The notes below the pieces were generated by a model. It was not told the DNA's origin. It ran no database searches and was given only the letters and a program-made list of their open reading frames with translations. Source: an uncultured Coriobacteriaceae bacterium (GTDB lineage Bacteria > Actinomycetota > Coriobacteriia > Coriobacteriales > Atopobiaceae). Taken from it: 64,000 nucleotides of DNA. Within the stretch, counting starts at the first letter, position 1. The number at the start of each line of letters is the position of its first letter. Location of the stretch: positions 28,576 to 92,575 of the forward strand of contig CADAQM010000014.1 in NCBI GenBank assembly GCA_902790135.1, in the 5' to 3' direction. A program made the position numbers and the translations under genes. Below are positions 8,293-17,647 of the stretch, in pieces.

Positions 8293-9399
8293 ATGATTCG
8301 TGTGGCTCAGGTGATGGGCAAGATGTTTGGCGGTGGAGTTGAGTCCGTAGTCATGAACTACTACCGCCACATCGATCGTAGTCGCGTGCAGTTTGACCTC
8401 CTGGTCTGCTCTGATTCTGGGCTCGTGCCAACTGAGGAGGTCGAATCCTTGGGAGGGAGCATCATCGAAGTCCCCCCATATGAGAACGTTCTGGCCTACC
8501 AGCGCGAACTGAAGCGAGTTCTCTCGCAAGGGGACTGGCCAATCGTTCACAGCCATCTCAGCACCCTTTCGGTTTTCTCGCTTCGGGCGGCAAAGGCCGC
8601 TGGTGTTCCGGTGCGAATAGCCCACAGCCACATGGCCTGGAGCAGCGGCATCAGTGTCAAAAGCTTGATTGAGCGCTCGCTGTGCCATTTTTCAAACCTG
8701 TATCCGACCGCACGACTGGCCTGCTCGCGGGAGGCGGGAGAGTGGCTGTTTGGGAAGCGCGTCCCGGTTGATCTGATGTACAACGCCATAGACCTCGACA
8801 GGTTTGCGTTTTCAAAATCGGTTCGTGACGCGGAGAGGGCTCGCCTAGGCATTGCAGAGGACGCCTTTGTGGTTGGCCACATCGGCCGCTTTTCCTACCA
8901 AAAGAACCACCCCTTCCTGCTGAGGGCTTTCGAGGAGCTGTTGGCCCTGCGCGAAGACGCCGTCCTCGTGCTCGCGGGAGGAGGCTCCAATGACAAGCGT
9001 CTGGATGCAGAGAGATGGGTGAGTGCCCATGGGCTATCCGACAAAGTGGTTTTTGTAGACTTTACCGAGTTTCCGGAGAGGCTCTACTGCGCCTTCGATG
9101 TGTTTGCGCTTCCTAGCTTCTTTGAGGGATTGTGCGTCGTTGGCATCGAGGCTCAGGCTGCAGGCTTGCCATGTATCCTGTCGGATCGGACAACTCGTGA
9201 GGCGAACGTCTCTGGTACGGTGCAGTATCTGCCCATAGATGACCCTCGCCTGTGGGCAGAGGCCCTTGCGCAGATCGAACGCGGCTCCAGGATTTCTGTC
9301 AACCGCGAGCAGTTCTCCAGCTATGACATAGTGCAGGCCGGGGCTTGGCTCACCGACTACTACGAGCGGCTAGCCGAGCAATCCCGCACAGCCAACTAG
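8293..9399 (+). CDS. GT4-family glycosyltransferase
   Basis: 368-residue GT-B glycosyltransferase. N-terminal GGGVESVVMNYYRHID and VHSHLSTLSVF form the acceptor domain; the C-terminal domain has VGHIGRFSYQKNH, LAGGGSND and the EX7E-type segment PSFFEGLCVVGIEAQAAGLP. It resembles EpsF/WcaL-type transferases that extend lipid-linked oligosaccharides at the cytoplasmic membrane face. The ribosome site GAGAGGA lies about 10 nt before ATG. It is the first gene of a plus-strand run of envelope genes; donor and acceptor sugars cannot be read from the sequence. Confidence 0.85.
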   Translation: MIRVAQVMGKMFGGGVESVVMNYYRHIDRSRVQFDLLVCSDSGLVPTEEVESLGGSIIEVPPYENVLAYQRELKRVLSQGDWPIVHSHLSTLSVFSLRAAKAAGVPVRIAHSHMAWSSGISVKSLIERSLCHFSNLYPTARLACSREAGEWLFGKRVPVDLMYNAIDLDRFAFSKSVRDAERARLGIAEDAFVVGHIGRFSYQKNHPFLLRAFEELLALREDAVLVLAGGGSNDKRLDAERWVSAHGLSDKVVFVDFTEFPERLYCAFDVFALPSFFEGLCVVGIEAQAAGLPCILSDRTTREANVSGTVQYLPIDDPRLWAEALAQIERGSRISVNREQFSSYDIVQAGAWLTDYYERLAEQSRTAN

Positions 9400-9453
9400 A
9401 CCACGGACCTTCCGTTATAAGAACCATCCGCCACAAAGCCCAGGGGGCCGACC

Positions 9454-12216
9454 TTGCTTCATATCATCTATGACATCGTGATTCAACCGCTCGTATATTT
9501 GATCGAGCTCGTGTTTGCTGTGGGATACCGGCTTACCGATAGTCCGGGGCTTGCCATCGTGGGTGTGTCCGCAGCCGTAAACCTGCTGAGCCTGCCCCTC
9601 TACCGCATGGCTGACGCCATCCAGGAGCAGGAGCGCGCCCGTCAGGAGGCGATGGCAGGATGGGTGGCACATATCAAGCGCGCCTTCTCGGGCGACGAGA
9701 GGGTCATGGTCCTCACGGAGTACTACCGCCAGCAGAACTACAAGCCCTACTACCAGCTCAGGAGCTCGATATCCCTGCTCCTGCAGATCCCCTTCTTCAT
9801 GGCAGCCTACTCGTATCTTTCTGATTTGTCCCTGCTGAGGGGTGCCTCCTTCCTCTTTTTGAATGACTTGGGAAGCCCCGATAGCCTGTTTAGCGTTGGT
9901 GGCTTTGCCATCAACATCATGCCCGTGCTCATGACCGCCCTCAACGTTGCGGCGTCCGCGGTCTATACGCGCGGCATGTCCTTGGGAGACAAGGTCCGCA
10001 CCTACGGCCTCGCGATCATCTTCCTCGTTCTGCTCTACGATAGCCCCTCTGGGCTTGTGTTCTACTGGACTTGCAACCAGCTTTTCTCGTTGGGCAAGAA
10101 CATCTTCATGAAGGTGGTCCCGAATCCCCGCAAATGGGCCCTCCTGCTTGCCCAGGCCTGTGTTCTCGGGGCCTGCGCATGGCTTGTGGTTGACGGGAAG
10201 GTATCGTCACCAAGGCGCGCCATCGTTATCGCTCTATGTCTTCTTGTGTTTGAGATCATCTGGTGGTGGTCATTTACACGCAGTCCGAAAAACGAGACCG
10301 AGGCTGCCACGGTGTCCCCTGACGATCGTCGTGCCACCACCCGCCAGTTCTTCTCCGCAGCGGCGTTGCTGGTTGTTCTGATCGGTGTGCTCATTCCTTC
10401 TGCGCTTATAGCGGATTCTCCGATCGAGTTTATGGTCGGCAGCAACAGTCCCTTGAGCTACATCGTGCACGCAGCCTGTGTGTGGGCGGGCGTCTTTCTT
10501 CTGTGGTGGGGGACCTACTACATGCTCTCGGACGATGGTGCGCGGAAATGGCACGCACTTGCCCTGTGGCTCCTTTGCGGCGTGTGTCTGCTAGACTACT
10601 TTGTCTTTGGCCGCAACCTGGGCACAATCACCACTGCCCTGAAGTATGACAACGGCGTCAAATATGCCCTGTCCGAACAAGCTATCAACTTCATGGCGCT
10701 CGCGGCCTTGCTTGTGGCGATGTATGCAGTATGGAGATGGCGTCGGCTTCTCGTGCTTCCGGTTACCTGTGTGACGGCACTCTCCCTTGCGTTGATGTCC
10801 GTCGTCAACGTGCATACCATAACGACTTCCGTGGCGCAGAATCGGGCGCTTCTCGAGAAGTCCGATGGAAATGAGCTTGTGCTTCCCGATGGCACCCCGC
10901 GCCAGATCTTCCATCTCTCCCAGACGCATCGCAATGTGGTTATTATCTACCTGGACCGCGCCATATCGGCTTTCGTTCCCTTCATCATGGAAGAGCGGCC
11001 CGAGCTCGAAGCCCAGTTTGACGGCTTTGTCTACTACCCCAACACGCTCTCCCATGGTTGGTATACCAACTACGGGGCACCGGGGATCTTCGGTGGCTAT
11101 GAATATGTGCCTTCTGCTATGAACCAACGTGCCGACGAGGGGCTTGCCGACAAGCACAACGAGGCTCTTTTGCTTATGCCCACGCTCATGTCGGAAGAGG
11201 GGTACCAGACCACCGTCATTGATCCACCGTACGCCGGGAGTTACACGTTGGGCGTGGATCTTTCCATGTACGGACAGCTTGACAACACCGAGGCCTACAA
11301 GATAAACGGTGCCTATACGGAGCTGGTCCAGAATCGTCTGGGCGTCGGCGCCTCCTCAAGGCTTGAACGCAAGTTCGTCTTCTACGGGCTGTTCAAGGTC
11401 GCCCCCGAGCTGGTTCAACCCAGAATATATGACAGGAGCCTTTACATGACTCCCTCGAAGGCCACCTACCCCAGCAAGCGCCTGCGTGATGAGCTGAGCG
11501 TGCTAGAGCTGCTCCCCGAGCTGACGGATATCGAGTCAGACAAAGGTGGGTTCGTCCAGCTGTACAACAACACCACTCACGAGCAGGACTTCCTGCAGTT
11601 GCCGGACTATGAGATATCCGACGCCGTGAACAATGCCGGTCTCGAGGACTATGGTCGGTTTGAGCTTAACGGCGTGACCCTCACTCACATGACCACCGAC
11701 GACCAACGCATGCACTATCACGTAAACGCTGCTGCTCTCATGCGACTGGGAAGATGGTTCGACTGGATGAGGGACCAGGGCGTCTGGGACAACACTCGCA
11801 TTATCATCGTCGCGGACCACGGACGTGGTCTGCATTGCCTGGATGACTTGGTGTTTGATGACTACCTTGATGTCATGAAGGTCAACCCGCTTCTTATGGT
11901 CAAGGATTTTGAGGCAAGCGGCTTTGCCGTCTCGGATGAGTTCATGACCAACGCTGATGTGCCGGCGATTGCCATGGCTGGTGTCATCGAGAATCCCGTG
12001 AACCCCTTCACGGGCAATCCCATTGACACCTCAGACAAGGAAAACCATGAGCAGCTGGTAACCCTTTCCTCACACTTCAAGACCGGAACGAACCACGGAA
12101 ACACCTACGACACTTCGGATGCCCCGTGGTACTCCGTCCACGACAACATCTTCGATCCTTCAGACTGGACTCGTTACGAAACATACGAAGACGCGATTCG
12201 GGCGGTGCCGCAATAG
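9454..12216 (+). CDS. YidC/Oxa1-like domain fused to membrane sulfatase/phosphotransferase
   Basis: 920 residues starting at TTG (AGGGGG upstream). Residues 1-230 look like a YidC/Oxa1 insertase core: QPLVYLIELVFAVGYRL, AVNLLSLPLYRMAD, a charged coiled region, LQIPFFMAAYSYL and VFYWTCNQLFSL. A block of further membrane helices follows (about 235-470). The C-terminal half is an alkaline-phosphatase-superfamily/sulfatase domain: metal Asp in VVIIYLDRA, candidate nucleophile Thr538 in YTNYGAPGIFGGYEY, and metal ligands VADHGRG (Asp788, His789). LTA-synthase-like enzymes of this fold transfer glycerol-phosphate or phosphoethanolamine outside the membrane. Position among glycosyltransferases and a glycerophosphotransferase suggests decoration of a wall polymer. 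Why it carries a YidC module is unknown. Confidence 0.75.
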   Translation: MLHIIYDIVIQPLVYLIELVFAVGYRLTDSPGLAIVGVSAAVNLLSLPLYRMADAIQEQERARQEAMAGWVAHIKRAFSGDERVMVLTEYYRQQNYKPYYQLRSSISLLLQIPFFMAAYSYLSDLSLLRGASFLFLNDLGSPDSLFSVGGFAINIMPVLMTALNVAASAVYTRGMSLGDKVRTYGLAIIFLVLLYDSPSGLVFYWTCNQLFSLGKNIFMKVVPNPRKWALLLAQACVLGACAWLVVDGKVSSPRRAIVIALCLLVFEIIWWWSFTRSPKNETEAATVSPDDRRATTRQFFSAAALLVVLIGVLIPSALIADSPIEFMVGSNSPLSYIVHAACVWAGVFLLWWGTYYMLSDDGARKWHALALWLLCGVCLLDYFVFGRNLGTITTALKYDNGVKYALSEQAINFMALAALLVAMYAVWRWRRLLVLPVTCVTALSLALMSVVNVHTITTSVAQNRALLEKSDGNELVLPDGTPRQIFHLSQTHRNVVIIYLDRAISAFVPFIMEERPELEAQFDGFVYYPNTLSHGWYTNYGAPGIFGGYEYVPSAMNQRADEGLADKHNEALLLMPTLMSEEGYQTTVIDPPYAGSYTLGVDLSMYGQLDNTEAYKINGAYTELVQNRLGVGASSRLERKFVFYGLFKVAPELVQPRIYDRSLYMTPSKATYPSKRLRDELSVLELLPELTDIESDKGGFVQLYNNTTHEQDFLQLPDYEISDAVNNAGLEDYGRFELNGVTLTHMTTDDQRMHYHVNAAALMRLGRWFDWMRDQGVWDNTRIIIVADHGRGLHCLDDLVFDDYLDVMKVNPLLMVKDFEASGFAVSDEFMTNADVPAIAMAGVIENPVNPFTGNPIDTSDKENHEQLVTLSSHFKTGTNHGNTYDTSDAPWYSVHDNIFDPSDWTRYETYEDAIRAVPQ

Positions 12217-12266
12217 GACTCACAAAGCACGCATCCTCAGATGGGTGAGGAGTCCTCGATGGCATA

Positions 12267-12292
12267 GGGGCCTCAGGCACGTCTGAGGCCCC
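12267..12292. terminator. GC-rich hairpin after the YidC-sulfatase gene
   Basis: A 10-bp perfect stem (GGGGCCTCAG, 12267-12276, with 12283-12292) and a 6-nt loop lie 50 nt past the stop codon. There is no T-run on the plus strand, so it may terminate weakly or protect the 3' end of the transcript. Confidence 0.45.
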
Positions 12293-12480
12293 CTAAAGGA
12301 TGCGACACCGTTTACGCCCGGCTTTTTGAGCGTGAACTCACAGCTCATGCTGAGCTGCATGATGGGCATGGCATAGATCAAGAGGGGGGCTTGGCGTCGT
12401 GTCTGCCCACGGTCGGCGGCGCCTACGGGCTACAATAGGTAGGGCAGGAAGTCGACGAATGAATCCTTGCGAGGTGACAC

Positions 12481-13497
12481 ATGGGTGCATCCCTCCAGAT
12501 ACTGCTCGCTACGTACAACGGTGAGCGCTACGTGGCAACGCAGCTCGAATCGCTACTCGTTCAGGACTTCACCGACTTTGAGGTGCTCGTGTCGGACGAC
12601 CGCTCTTCGGACGCTACCCTGGAGATCGTGCAGCGCTACGCGGAGGCCGATACACGCATTCGCGTGCTGGACAACGACGTTCGCCATGGCAATGCACGCG
12701 ACAACTTCTTCTCGCTGCTTAAGCGGGCGGCGGCTCCATACGTCGCCTTCTGCGATCAAGACGACCTGTGGCTACCAGACAAGCTTGCGGTTGAAATGGC
12801 CGAGATGCATCGACTCGAGATTGCATACGGAGCCGATGCGCCTCTACTCGTCTATTCGGACCTAGCTGTTGCCTCCGAGGACCTCTCCATCATTGCCCCG
12901 TCGCTTCTCGCATACTCGGGTGCCGATCCACACCGCTTGAGCCTCGCAAACCTCATGTCTCAGAACACTGCGGCTGGCTGCTCGATTGTCGTCAACCGAC
13001 CCCTCTATCGCGACACAATGCGTCTGCCGGCAAACGTGGATGGCGTTGGAATGCACGACTGGTGGATGATGGTGACGGCTGCCGCCTTCGGACACATCGG
13101 ATACGTGGACCAGCCGACGTCGCTCTACCGCCAGCATGGCGACAACTCCGTAGGCGCATCGTCGGGCTCACCACTCGATATCGTCCGCAACCTTGGAGCG
13201 TATGCCAGCGCACTCCTCCCCAACGAGCAGCAGCTCGGGGCCATCGAGATGCGCGTGCGGCAGGCGGGCGCCTTTGCGGAGGCGTATGACGGGCAGCTGA
13301 GCGAACGCGACCAGGAGCTCTGCGAGGGGCTTTCGCGCCTTCTCGATCTGCCGCCGCTCGCACGTCTGCGCTGGTGTCACAACCACGATGTACGCAATGC
13401 CACCCCCATCATGCGTCTCGGCATGGCGTGGGAGATGGCACTCTACGATCAGGGACGCGCGAGGCTGGCACACGAGCAGGCTGAGCGGGAGTCGTGA
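12481..13497 (+). CDS. GT2-family glycosyltransferase (rhamnosyltransferase-like)
   Basis: 338 residues with a GT-A fold. ILLATYNGERYVATQLESLL and LVSDDRSSDAT bind the nucleotide sugar; CDQDDLWLPDKL provides the DXD metal site. Histidine and tryptophan residues in the GMHDWWMMVTA segment fit rhamnan/O-antigen-type rhamnosyltransferases. GAGGTGACAC before ATG is an acceptable ribosome site. The next gene follows after 37 nt. The donor sugar is not proven. Confidence 0.85.
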   Translation: MGASLQILLATYNGERYVATQLESLLVQDFTDFEVLVSDDRSSDATLEIVQRYAEADTRIRVLDNDVRHGNARDNFFSLLKRAAAPYVAFCDQDDLWLPDKLAVEMAEMHRLEIAYGADAPLLVYSDLAVASEDLSIIAPSLLAYSGADPHRLSLANLMSQNTAAGCSIVVNRPLYRDTMRLPANVDGVGMHDWWMMVTAAAFGHIGYVDQPTSLYRQHGDNSVGASSGSPLDIVRNLGAYASALLPNEQQLGAIEMRVRQAGAFAEAYDGQLSERDQELCEGLSRLLDLPPLARLRWCHNHDVRNATPIMRLGMAWEMALYDQGRARLAHEQAERES

Positions 13498-13534
13498 GGG
13501 CCTGCGCGCCTCAGCGTCACGGAGGATGATCTTT

Positions 13535-14719
13535 ATGGGTGATACCAAACGCACATGGCCCATCGTGCTCTTTTCTGCTCGCTACCTCCCCAGCGTGGGT
13601 GGCGTGGAGTTCTTTACCGCTAACCTTGGGGAACGCCTCGCGAGCCAAGGACGCGAGGTCATTGTGGTGACCACCGAGCCGACGAGCAGCACGTCGCAGG
13701 ACGTACGACGCACGGTCGGCGACGGTACCATGGAGGTCCTGCGTCTCGATTCCTTCGGGCCAGCGCGTATGCCCTTCGCCAAGCGCAATGCACGCAATCG
13801 TGCACTGCTCACGCGACTGGAGGACAGGGCACCTTTCCACGCCCTCATAAACACGCGTTTCTACGATCTCTCGACACAGGCGGCACGGCTCTGCAGGCGC
13901 GTGGGCGTGCGACCGGTCCTCATCGATCATGGGACTGGCTACATCAAGTTTGAGAGCAGGGTCCTTTCGCTCGCCTCGAAGACTGCCGAGCACGCCATTA
14001 CCGCGAACCTCAAGCGATACCCCGTCGACTACTACGGTGTCTCCCAGGATGCGTCGCGCTGGCTGGGGAACTTCGGCATCACCTCATGCGGCGAAATCCA
14101 CAACGCACTCGACAGTGCACGGTTCGCATCGCAGGCGAGCGATCGAGACTTTCGCGTTGAGTTTGGCATCGGCGACCATACGGTGTGCATAGCATATGCG
14201 GCGCGACTGCTCGCAGACAAAGGTGCAGACGTGATGCTGGAGGCGGCGCGCGCATTGCGAGAGAATCAGCGCATCCACTTCTTCCTGGCGGGGACGGGGC
14301 CTCTCGAGGACGAGGTCCGCGAGACCAGCCGAGAGCTGCCGAACTTGGACTACGTCGGGATGCTCAACCACGCCGATCTTGCCGCGCTACTCTCCACCTG
14401 CGACGTGTTCTGCCTACCTACGCGTTATAGCGAGGGCCTGCCCACCTCTCTTCTCGAGGCAGCGGCATGCTCGTGCGCACTCGTGTCCTCGCACGCCGGC
14501 GGGGTGGACGAGATCATACCGACGCAGGACCACGGCGTCATCCTCAAACATGCTGAAGCGACGGACCTCGTGCGCGCCCTGATGATGCTTACGGAGGACC
14601 CCGACCGTCTTCGCATGCTGCAGCAGACGGCACGTGAATTCGTCAGCGAGCAGTTCTCGTGGGACCACACGGTGTCGGAGTTGCTAGCAGCTTTCGATCG
14701 CGCGGAGCAAGGCTGGTAA
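13535..14719 (+). CDS. GT4-family glycosyltransferase
   Basis: 394-residue GT-B enzyme. The N-terminus LPSVGGVEFFTANLGERLASQG, then GVSQDASRWL, AARLLADKGADVMLEAA, FFLAGTGPLEDEV and the C-terminal PTRYSEGLPTSLLEAAACSCALV form the usual GT4 core. I chose ATG 13535 because GGAGG lies 9 nt upstream; ATG 13526 directly abuts the ribosome site, and the frame open further upstream overlaps the preceding gene. It is co-directional with the preceding GT2 gene and probably co-transcribed. Confidence 0.85.
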   Translation: MGDTKRTWPIVLFSARYLPSVGGVEFFTANLGERLASQGREVIVVTTEPTSSTSQDVRRTVGDGTMEVLRLDSFGPARMPFAKRNARNRALLTRLEDRAPFHALINTRFYDLSTQAARLCRRVGVRPVLIDHGTGYIKFESRVLSLASKTAEHAITANLKRYPVDYYGVSQDASRWLGNFGITSCGEIHNALDSARFASQASDRDFRVEFGIGDHTVCIAYAARLLADKGADVMLEAARALRENQRIHFFLAGTGPLEDEVRETSRELPNLDYVGMLNHADLAALLSTCDVFCLPTRYSEGLPTSLLEAAACSCALVSSHAGGVDEIIPTQDHGVILKHAEATDLVRALMMLTEDPDRLRMLQQTAREFVSEQFSWDHTVSELLAAFDRAEQGW

Positions 14720-14938
14720 GGTATGGCTTCTTTCGCATCACCACGTTGGGCCTCGGATAGCGTCGCGAAAAGGCGACGCCCTGTCCGCACGCGAGCACTG
14801 TTGGGGCTTTCCTGTAAATGTATTTAGCGTGTGACAAGGCGGCAGATTGCGCTGCCAGAGAACGTCTCTGATACATTTCACAAGGAAAGATGTGCGACAG
14901 TTGTTTCGCACAATTAGTTTGTGAGTTTGGAGTCCGGT

Positions 14939-16222
14939 TTGACACAGGTGATTTCCTACATCGACCCAGGCACAGGGAGCATGCTCTTCACCGTGCTTAT
15001 CGGGGCAATAACGACTCTGTTCTTCTTTGCACAGCGGCTCATGATCAAGCTGAAATTCCTGATAAGTGCTGGCAGCGCTCGGGATGATGAGCAATCCGAG
15101 ACCTTGCCAGTGGTCATGTTCAGCGACGACAAGCGCTACTGGAAGTGCTTCAAGCCTGTTTGCGACGAGCTTGAGCGTAGGAAGATTCGTGCAAGCTACT
15201 GGACTGCCTCGGAAGACGATCCCGGCTTGGATGCAAAGTACGAGTATGTCGAGACGCGATGCTTGGGCACACTCAACCAGGCCTTCCTCAAGCTCAACAC
15301 CATGAGGGCTGATATCGTGCTTTCGACGACGCCCGGGTTGGACGTATACCAGTGGAAGCGATCGAAGAACGTCAAGTGGTACGTCCACTTCAAGCATGGT
15401 GCAGACACCACGGTGGGATACCGTATGTTCGGGCAGGACCACTATGATGCCATCCTCGTCTCGAGCCAATTCATGGTCGACCAGATCCGAGAGCTGGAGG
15501 CAAAGCGCAACCTACCTCCCAAGGACGTGCGAATCTGCGGAGTGACCTATCTCGATACCATGCGCGACAGGCTCGAAGCGTGGCAAGCGGAGCATGGAAA
15601 GAGGACTCTCCCTGCCGACAGCGACGACATCACCGTCCTCTTCTCGCCGACGTGGGGACCAAGTGGTCTATTTGCCCGTTATGGAGACAGGGCACTCGAG
15701 GCCGTTATCAACACGGGCTACAAAGTCATCGTCCGTCCCCATCCCCAGTCGCTTACGTCCGAGAAGGAGAACATCGACCGATTGGTGAAGAAGTTCCCCG
15801 AGAACGATCGACTCAGGTGGAGCTTTGACAACGACTACTTCGCCACGCTGTGCGAGGCCGACGTGATGGTTTCCGACTTCTCGGGCATTACCTTCGATTA
15901 CCTCCTCGTCTTCGACAAGCCAGTGCTCTATTCCATCGCAGACTATGACAACTCCGTCTACGATGCCTGCTGGCTCGACGAGCCGGCCTGGCACCACCGC
16001 AACTTCCACCGGGTTGCAGTCGAGTTTGACGACAAGAGCTTCCCGCACATGCGAGAGATAATCTCTAATGCGGTTACGAGTGTCGAATTCGCGGAGGAAC
16101 GCAAGAAGTTCAGGCAGGAGGCGTGGCCCACTGCCGGGCATGCCGCAGAAAACATCGTCGACTACCTAGAGGAGCGTCTCGCTATCATACGAAGCGAAGA
16201 AGCTGATGGGGACAAAAGCTGA
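14939..16222 (+). CDS. CDP-glycerol glycerophosphotransferase-like protein
   Basis: 427 residues. A short N-terminal SYIDPGTGSM motif leads into one membrane helix (MLFTVLIGAITTLFFFA); the rest resembles the glycerophosphotransferase family of teichoic acid synthesis (VHFKHGADTT, VTYLDTM, LFSPTWGPSG, VRPHPQS, VSDFSGITFDYLL). It would transfer glycerol-phosphate units to a lipid-linked glycan at the membrane. I favour TTG 14939, which has GGAG 6 nt upstream and begins just before the conserved motif; GTG 14921 lacks a ribosome site. Together with the sulfatase and the glycerophosphodiesterase it suggests a glycerol-phosphate-containing envelope polymer. Confidence 0.7.
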   Translation: MTQVISYIDPGTGSMLFTVLIGAITTLFFFAQRLMIKLKFLISAGSARDDEQSETLPVVMFSDDKRYWKCFKPVCDELERRKIRASYWTASEDDPGLDAKYEYVETRCLGTLNQAFLKLNTMRADIVLSTTPGLDVYQWKRSKNVKWYVHFKHGADTTVGYRMFGQDHYDAILVSSQFMVDQIRELEAKRNLPPKDVRICGVTYLDTMRDRLEAWQAEHGKRTLPADSDDITVLFSPTWGPSGLFARYGDRALEAVINTGYKVIVRPHPQSLTSEKENIDRLVKKFPENDRLRWSFDNDYFATLCEADVMVSDFSGITFDYLLVFDKPVLYSIADYDNSVYDACWLDEPAWHHRNFHRVAVEFDDKSFPHMREIISNAVTSVEFAEERKKFRQEAWPTAGHAAENIVDYLEERLAIIRSEEADGDKS

Positions 16223-16295
16223 GCGTTCCGCTTGAGCTCGTGCATGAGGGAGGTGGGTGCATAGGCTGCGCGCCGTGGCCCATCTCGCCTCGCTG

Positions 16296-16643
16296 TTAGT
16301 CCTTCTCGCTCTCCTGATCCTCCAACCTCAGCGCCATCTCCTGCGCCAGCTGGTTCACGCGATCCTTAAGGGTCGATATCTTAGCCGTATTGCGGAACTC
16401 CTTTATCAGCAGCAGTGCCGTGATGGCGGCAAACACTAGGTTTGCTGCCGATTGGAACCCAAACAGATTAGCGAAGAAGAACACGATTTGAGGGAACGCG
16501 CCAAGAAGCACAAGTACGACTGCGAGCGCAATCCAAAAGAGGGAATCATCAATGAGGATGTGCCTTTTGTGCACGGCATGCACGACCACGATGAGTATGA
16601 CAATGGCACCGCCAAGTAGGAGGAGCTGTTGGGACAGAGGCAT
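16296..16643 (-). CDS. DUF2304 membrane protein
   Basis: 115 residues with three predicted membrane helices (LLLLGGAIVILIVVVHAV, LFWIALAVVLVLLGAF, IVFFFANLFG...LVFAAITALLL) and an acidic, coiled C-terminal tail. It matches DUF2304 proteins, which are encoded beside polyprenol-phosphate sugar transferases. The upstream gene (minus strand) is exactly such a transferase, 8 nt away. Start chosen at ATG 16643; the upstream extension is low-complexity and overlaps the neighbour. It probably anchors or assists the transferase. Confidence 0.75.
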   Translation of the reverse strand: MPLSQQLLLLGGAIVILIVVVHAVHKRHILIDDSLFWIALAVVLVLLGAFPQIVFFFANLFGFQSAANLVFAAITALLLIKEFRNTAKISTLKDRVNQLAQEMALRLEDQESEKD

Positions 16644-16651
16644 GCAATCAC

Positions 16652-17332
16652 CTACCGGAACCAGAGGAAAAGGACGATTGAGGAGACGGAACGCAGCATG
16701 TAGCGAGCCGCACGAAGCGGCTTGAGGTAGCTCTCGCCGCCCTGGCGCTCGCGAACCGTAATCGGAATCTCGCAAATAGTGGCACCGTTGCGGATGAGGA
16801 GGGCTAGCGTGTCAGGCTCGGGCTCGATGTCAAAGCCCTTTGCGAAGGTTTCGATCATCTTGGGACCGTACATGCGAAGGCCGCAGGTTGGGTCGGTGAC
16901 GGTGGTGCGCGTGGCAGCGCGGATGAGACCCGCGATGATGCGCGAGCCCATGTTGCGCATGCCCATGGCCTTTCCGCCTGCAAGGTAGCGTGAGCCAAGG
17001 ACGATGTCGCAGCCAGTCTCTTCCATTTTGCGGGCCATCTCGGGGATGTAGCTGGGTACGTGCTGGCCGTCGGCGTCGAACTGCACAACGGCGTCGTAGC
17101 CGTTCCTCATGGCATACTTCATGCCCGTGCGTACGCCGGAGGCCAGCCCGCAGTTTATCGGCAAGTCCACATGGCAGAGGTGCAGCTCGTCGCAGATGTC
17201 TCCCGTGCGATCGGTGGACCCGTCGTTGACAATGAGATAATCGATGTCCGGGCAACTACTCGTTAGCTCGTGAATGGTATCGGCGAGCGCTTGCTCTTCG
17301 TTATACGCAGGGACTACAACAAGTATCTTCAT
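16652..17332 (-). CDS. Polyprenol-phosphate sugar synthase-like GT2 (DPM1-like)
   Basis: 226-residue GT-A transferase of the dolichol-phosphate mannose synthase type: VVVPAYNEEQALADTI, VNDGSTDRTG, the DXD site FDADGQH, and GSRYLAGG. It would load a nucleotide sugar onto a polyprenyl phosphate to make an export-competent donor. A GDP-mannose producer at 1233-4310 makes mannose a plausible sugar. The C-terminus has one hydrophobic segment. It is first in a two-gene minus-strand unit with DUF2304 and divergent from typA. Confidence 0.85.
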   Translation of the reverse strand: MKILVVVPAYNEEQALADTIHELTSSCPDIDYLIVNDGSTDRTGDICDELHLCHVDLPINCGLASGVRTGMKYAMRNGYDAVVQFDADGQHVPSYIPEMARKMEETGCDIVLGSRYLAGGKAMGMRNMGSRIIAGLIRAATRTTVTDPTCGLRMYGPKMIETFAKGFDIEPEPDTLALLIRNGATICEIPITVRERQGGESYLKPLRAARYMLRSVSSIVLFLWFR

Positions 17333-17647
17333 GGGGCACCACGTCTAATTGCAAATGGCCATTGACAGAAGGATATCGTATTTGTCGAGAGCCTCATAAT
17401 GATATACGAATCCGTTGTAAGTCGAGGAGAGAAGCGATGTCGGCCAAGCGGACCCTGCGCCGGCTGGAGAGGCTGGTCTCCTGATACGGTCAGGAAGGCG
17501 CAGGCCTTTATTCCTGTCACCCAAACGCAGCCATTTCATGGAACGTGTGACTACACGGAATGTCGCTGCCACCTGCTGCTACACTTTGCAAGGAAAAAGC
17601 GGCCACAGGACGCTGGCCAACAGCAGGAAAAGACGAGGGGGAGCGGC
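17333..17647. other. Divergent intergenic region upstream of typA
   Basis: 315 nt between the polyprenol-phosphate transferase (minus) and typA (plus). It should hold both promoters. A TTGACA occurs at 17362-17367 but has no good -10 at the right distance. No RNA gene or repeat recognised. Confidence 0.4.

Noticed and set aside
17362..17367. TTGACA upstream of typA as its -35
   Set aside because: No acceptable -10 within 15-19 nt; the nearest AT-rich hexamer is about 27 nt away.
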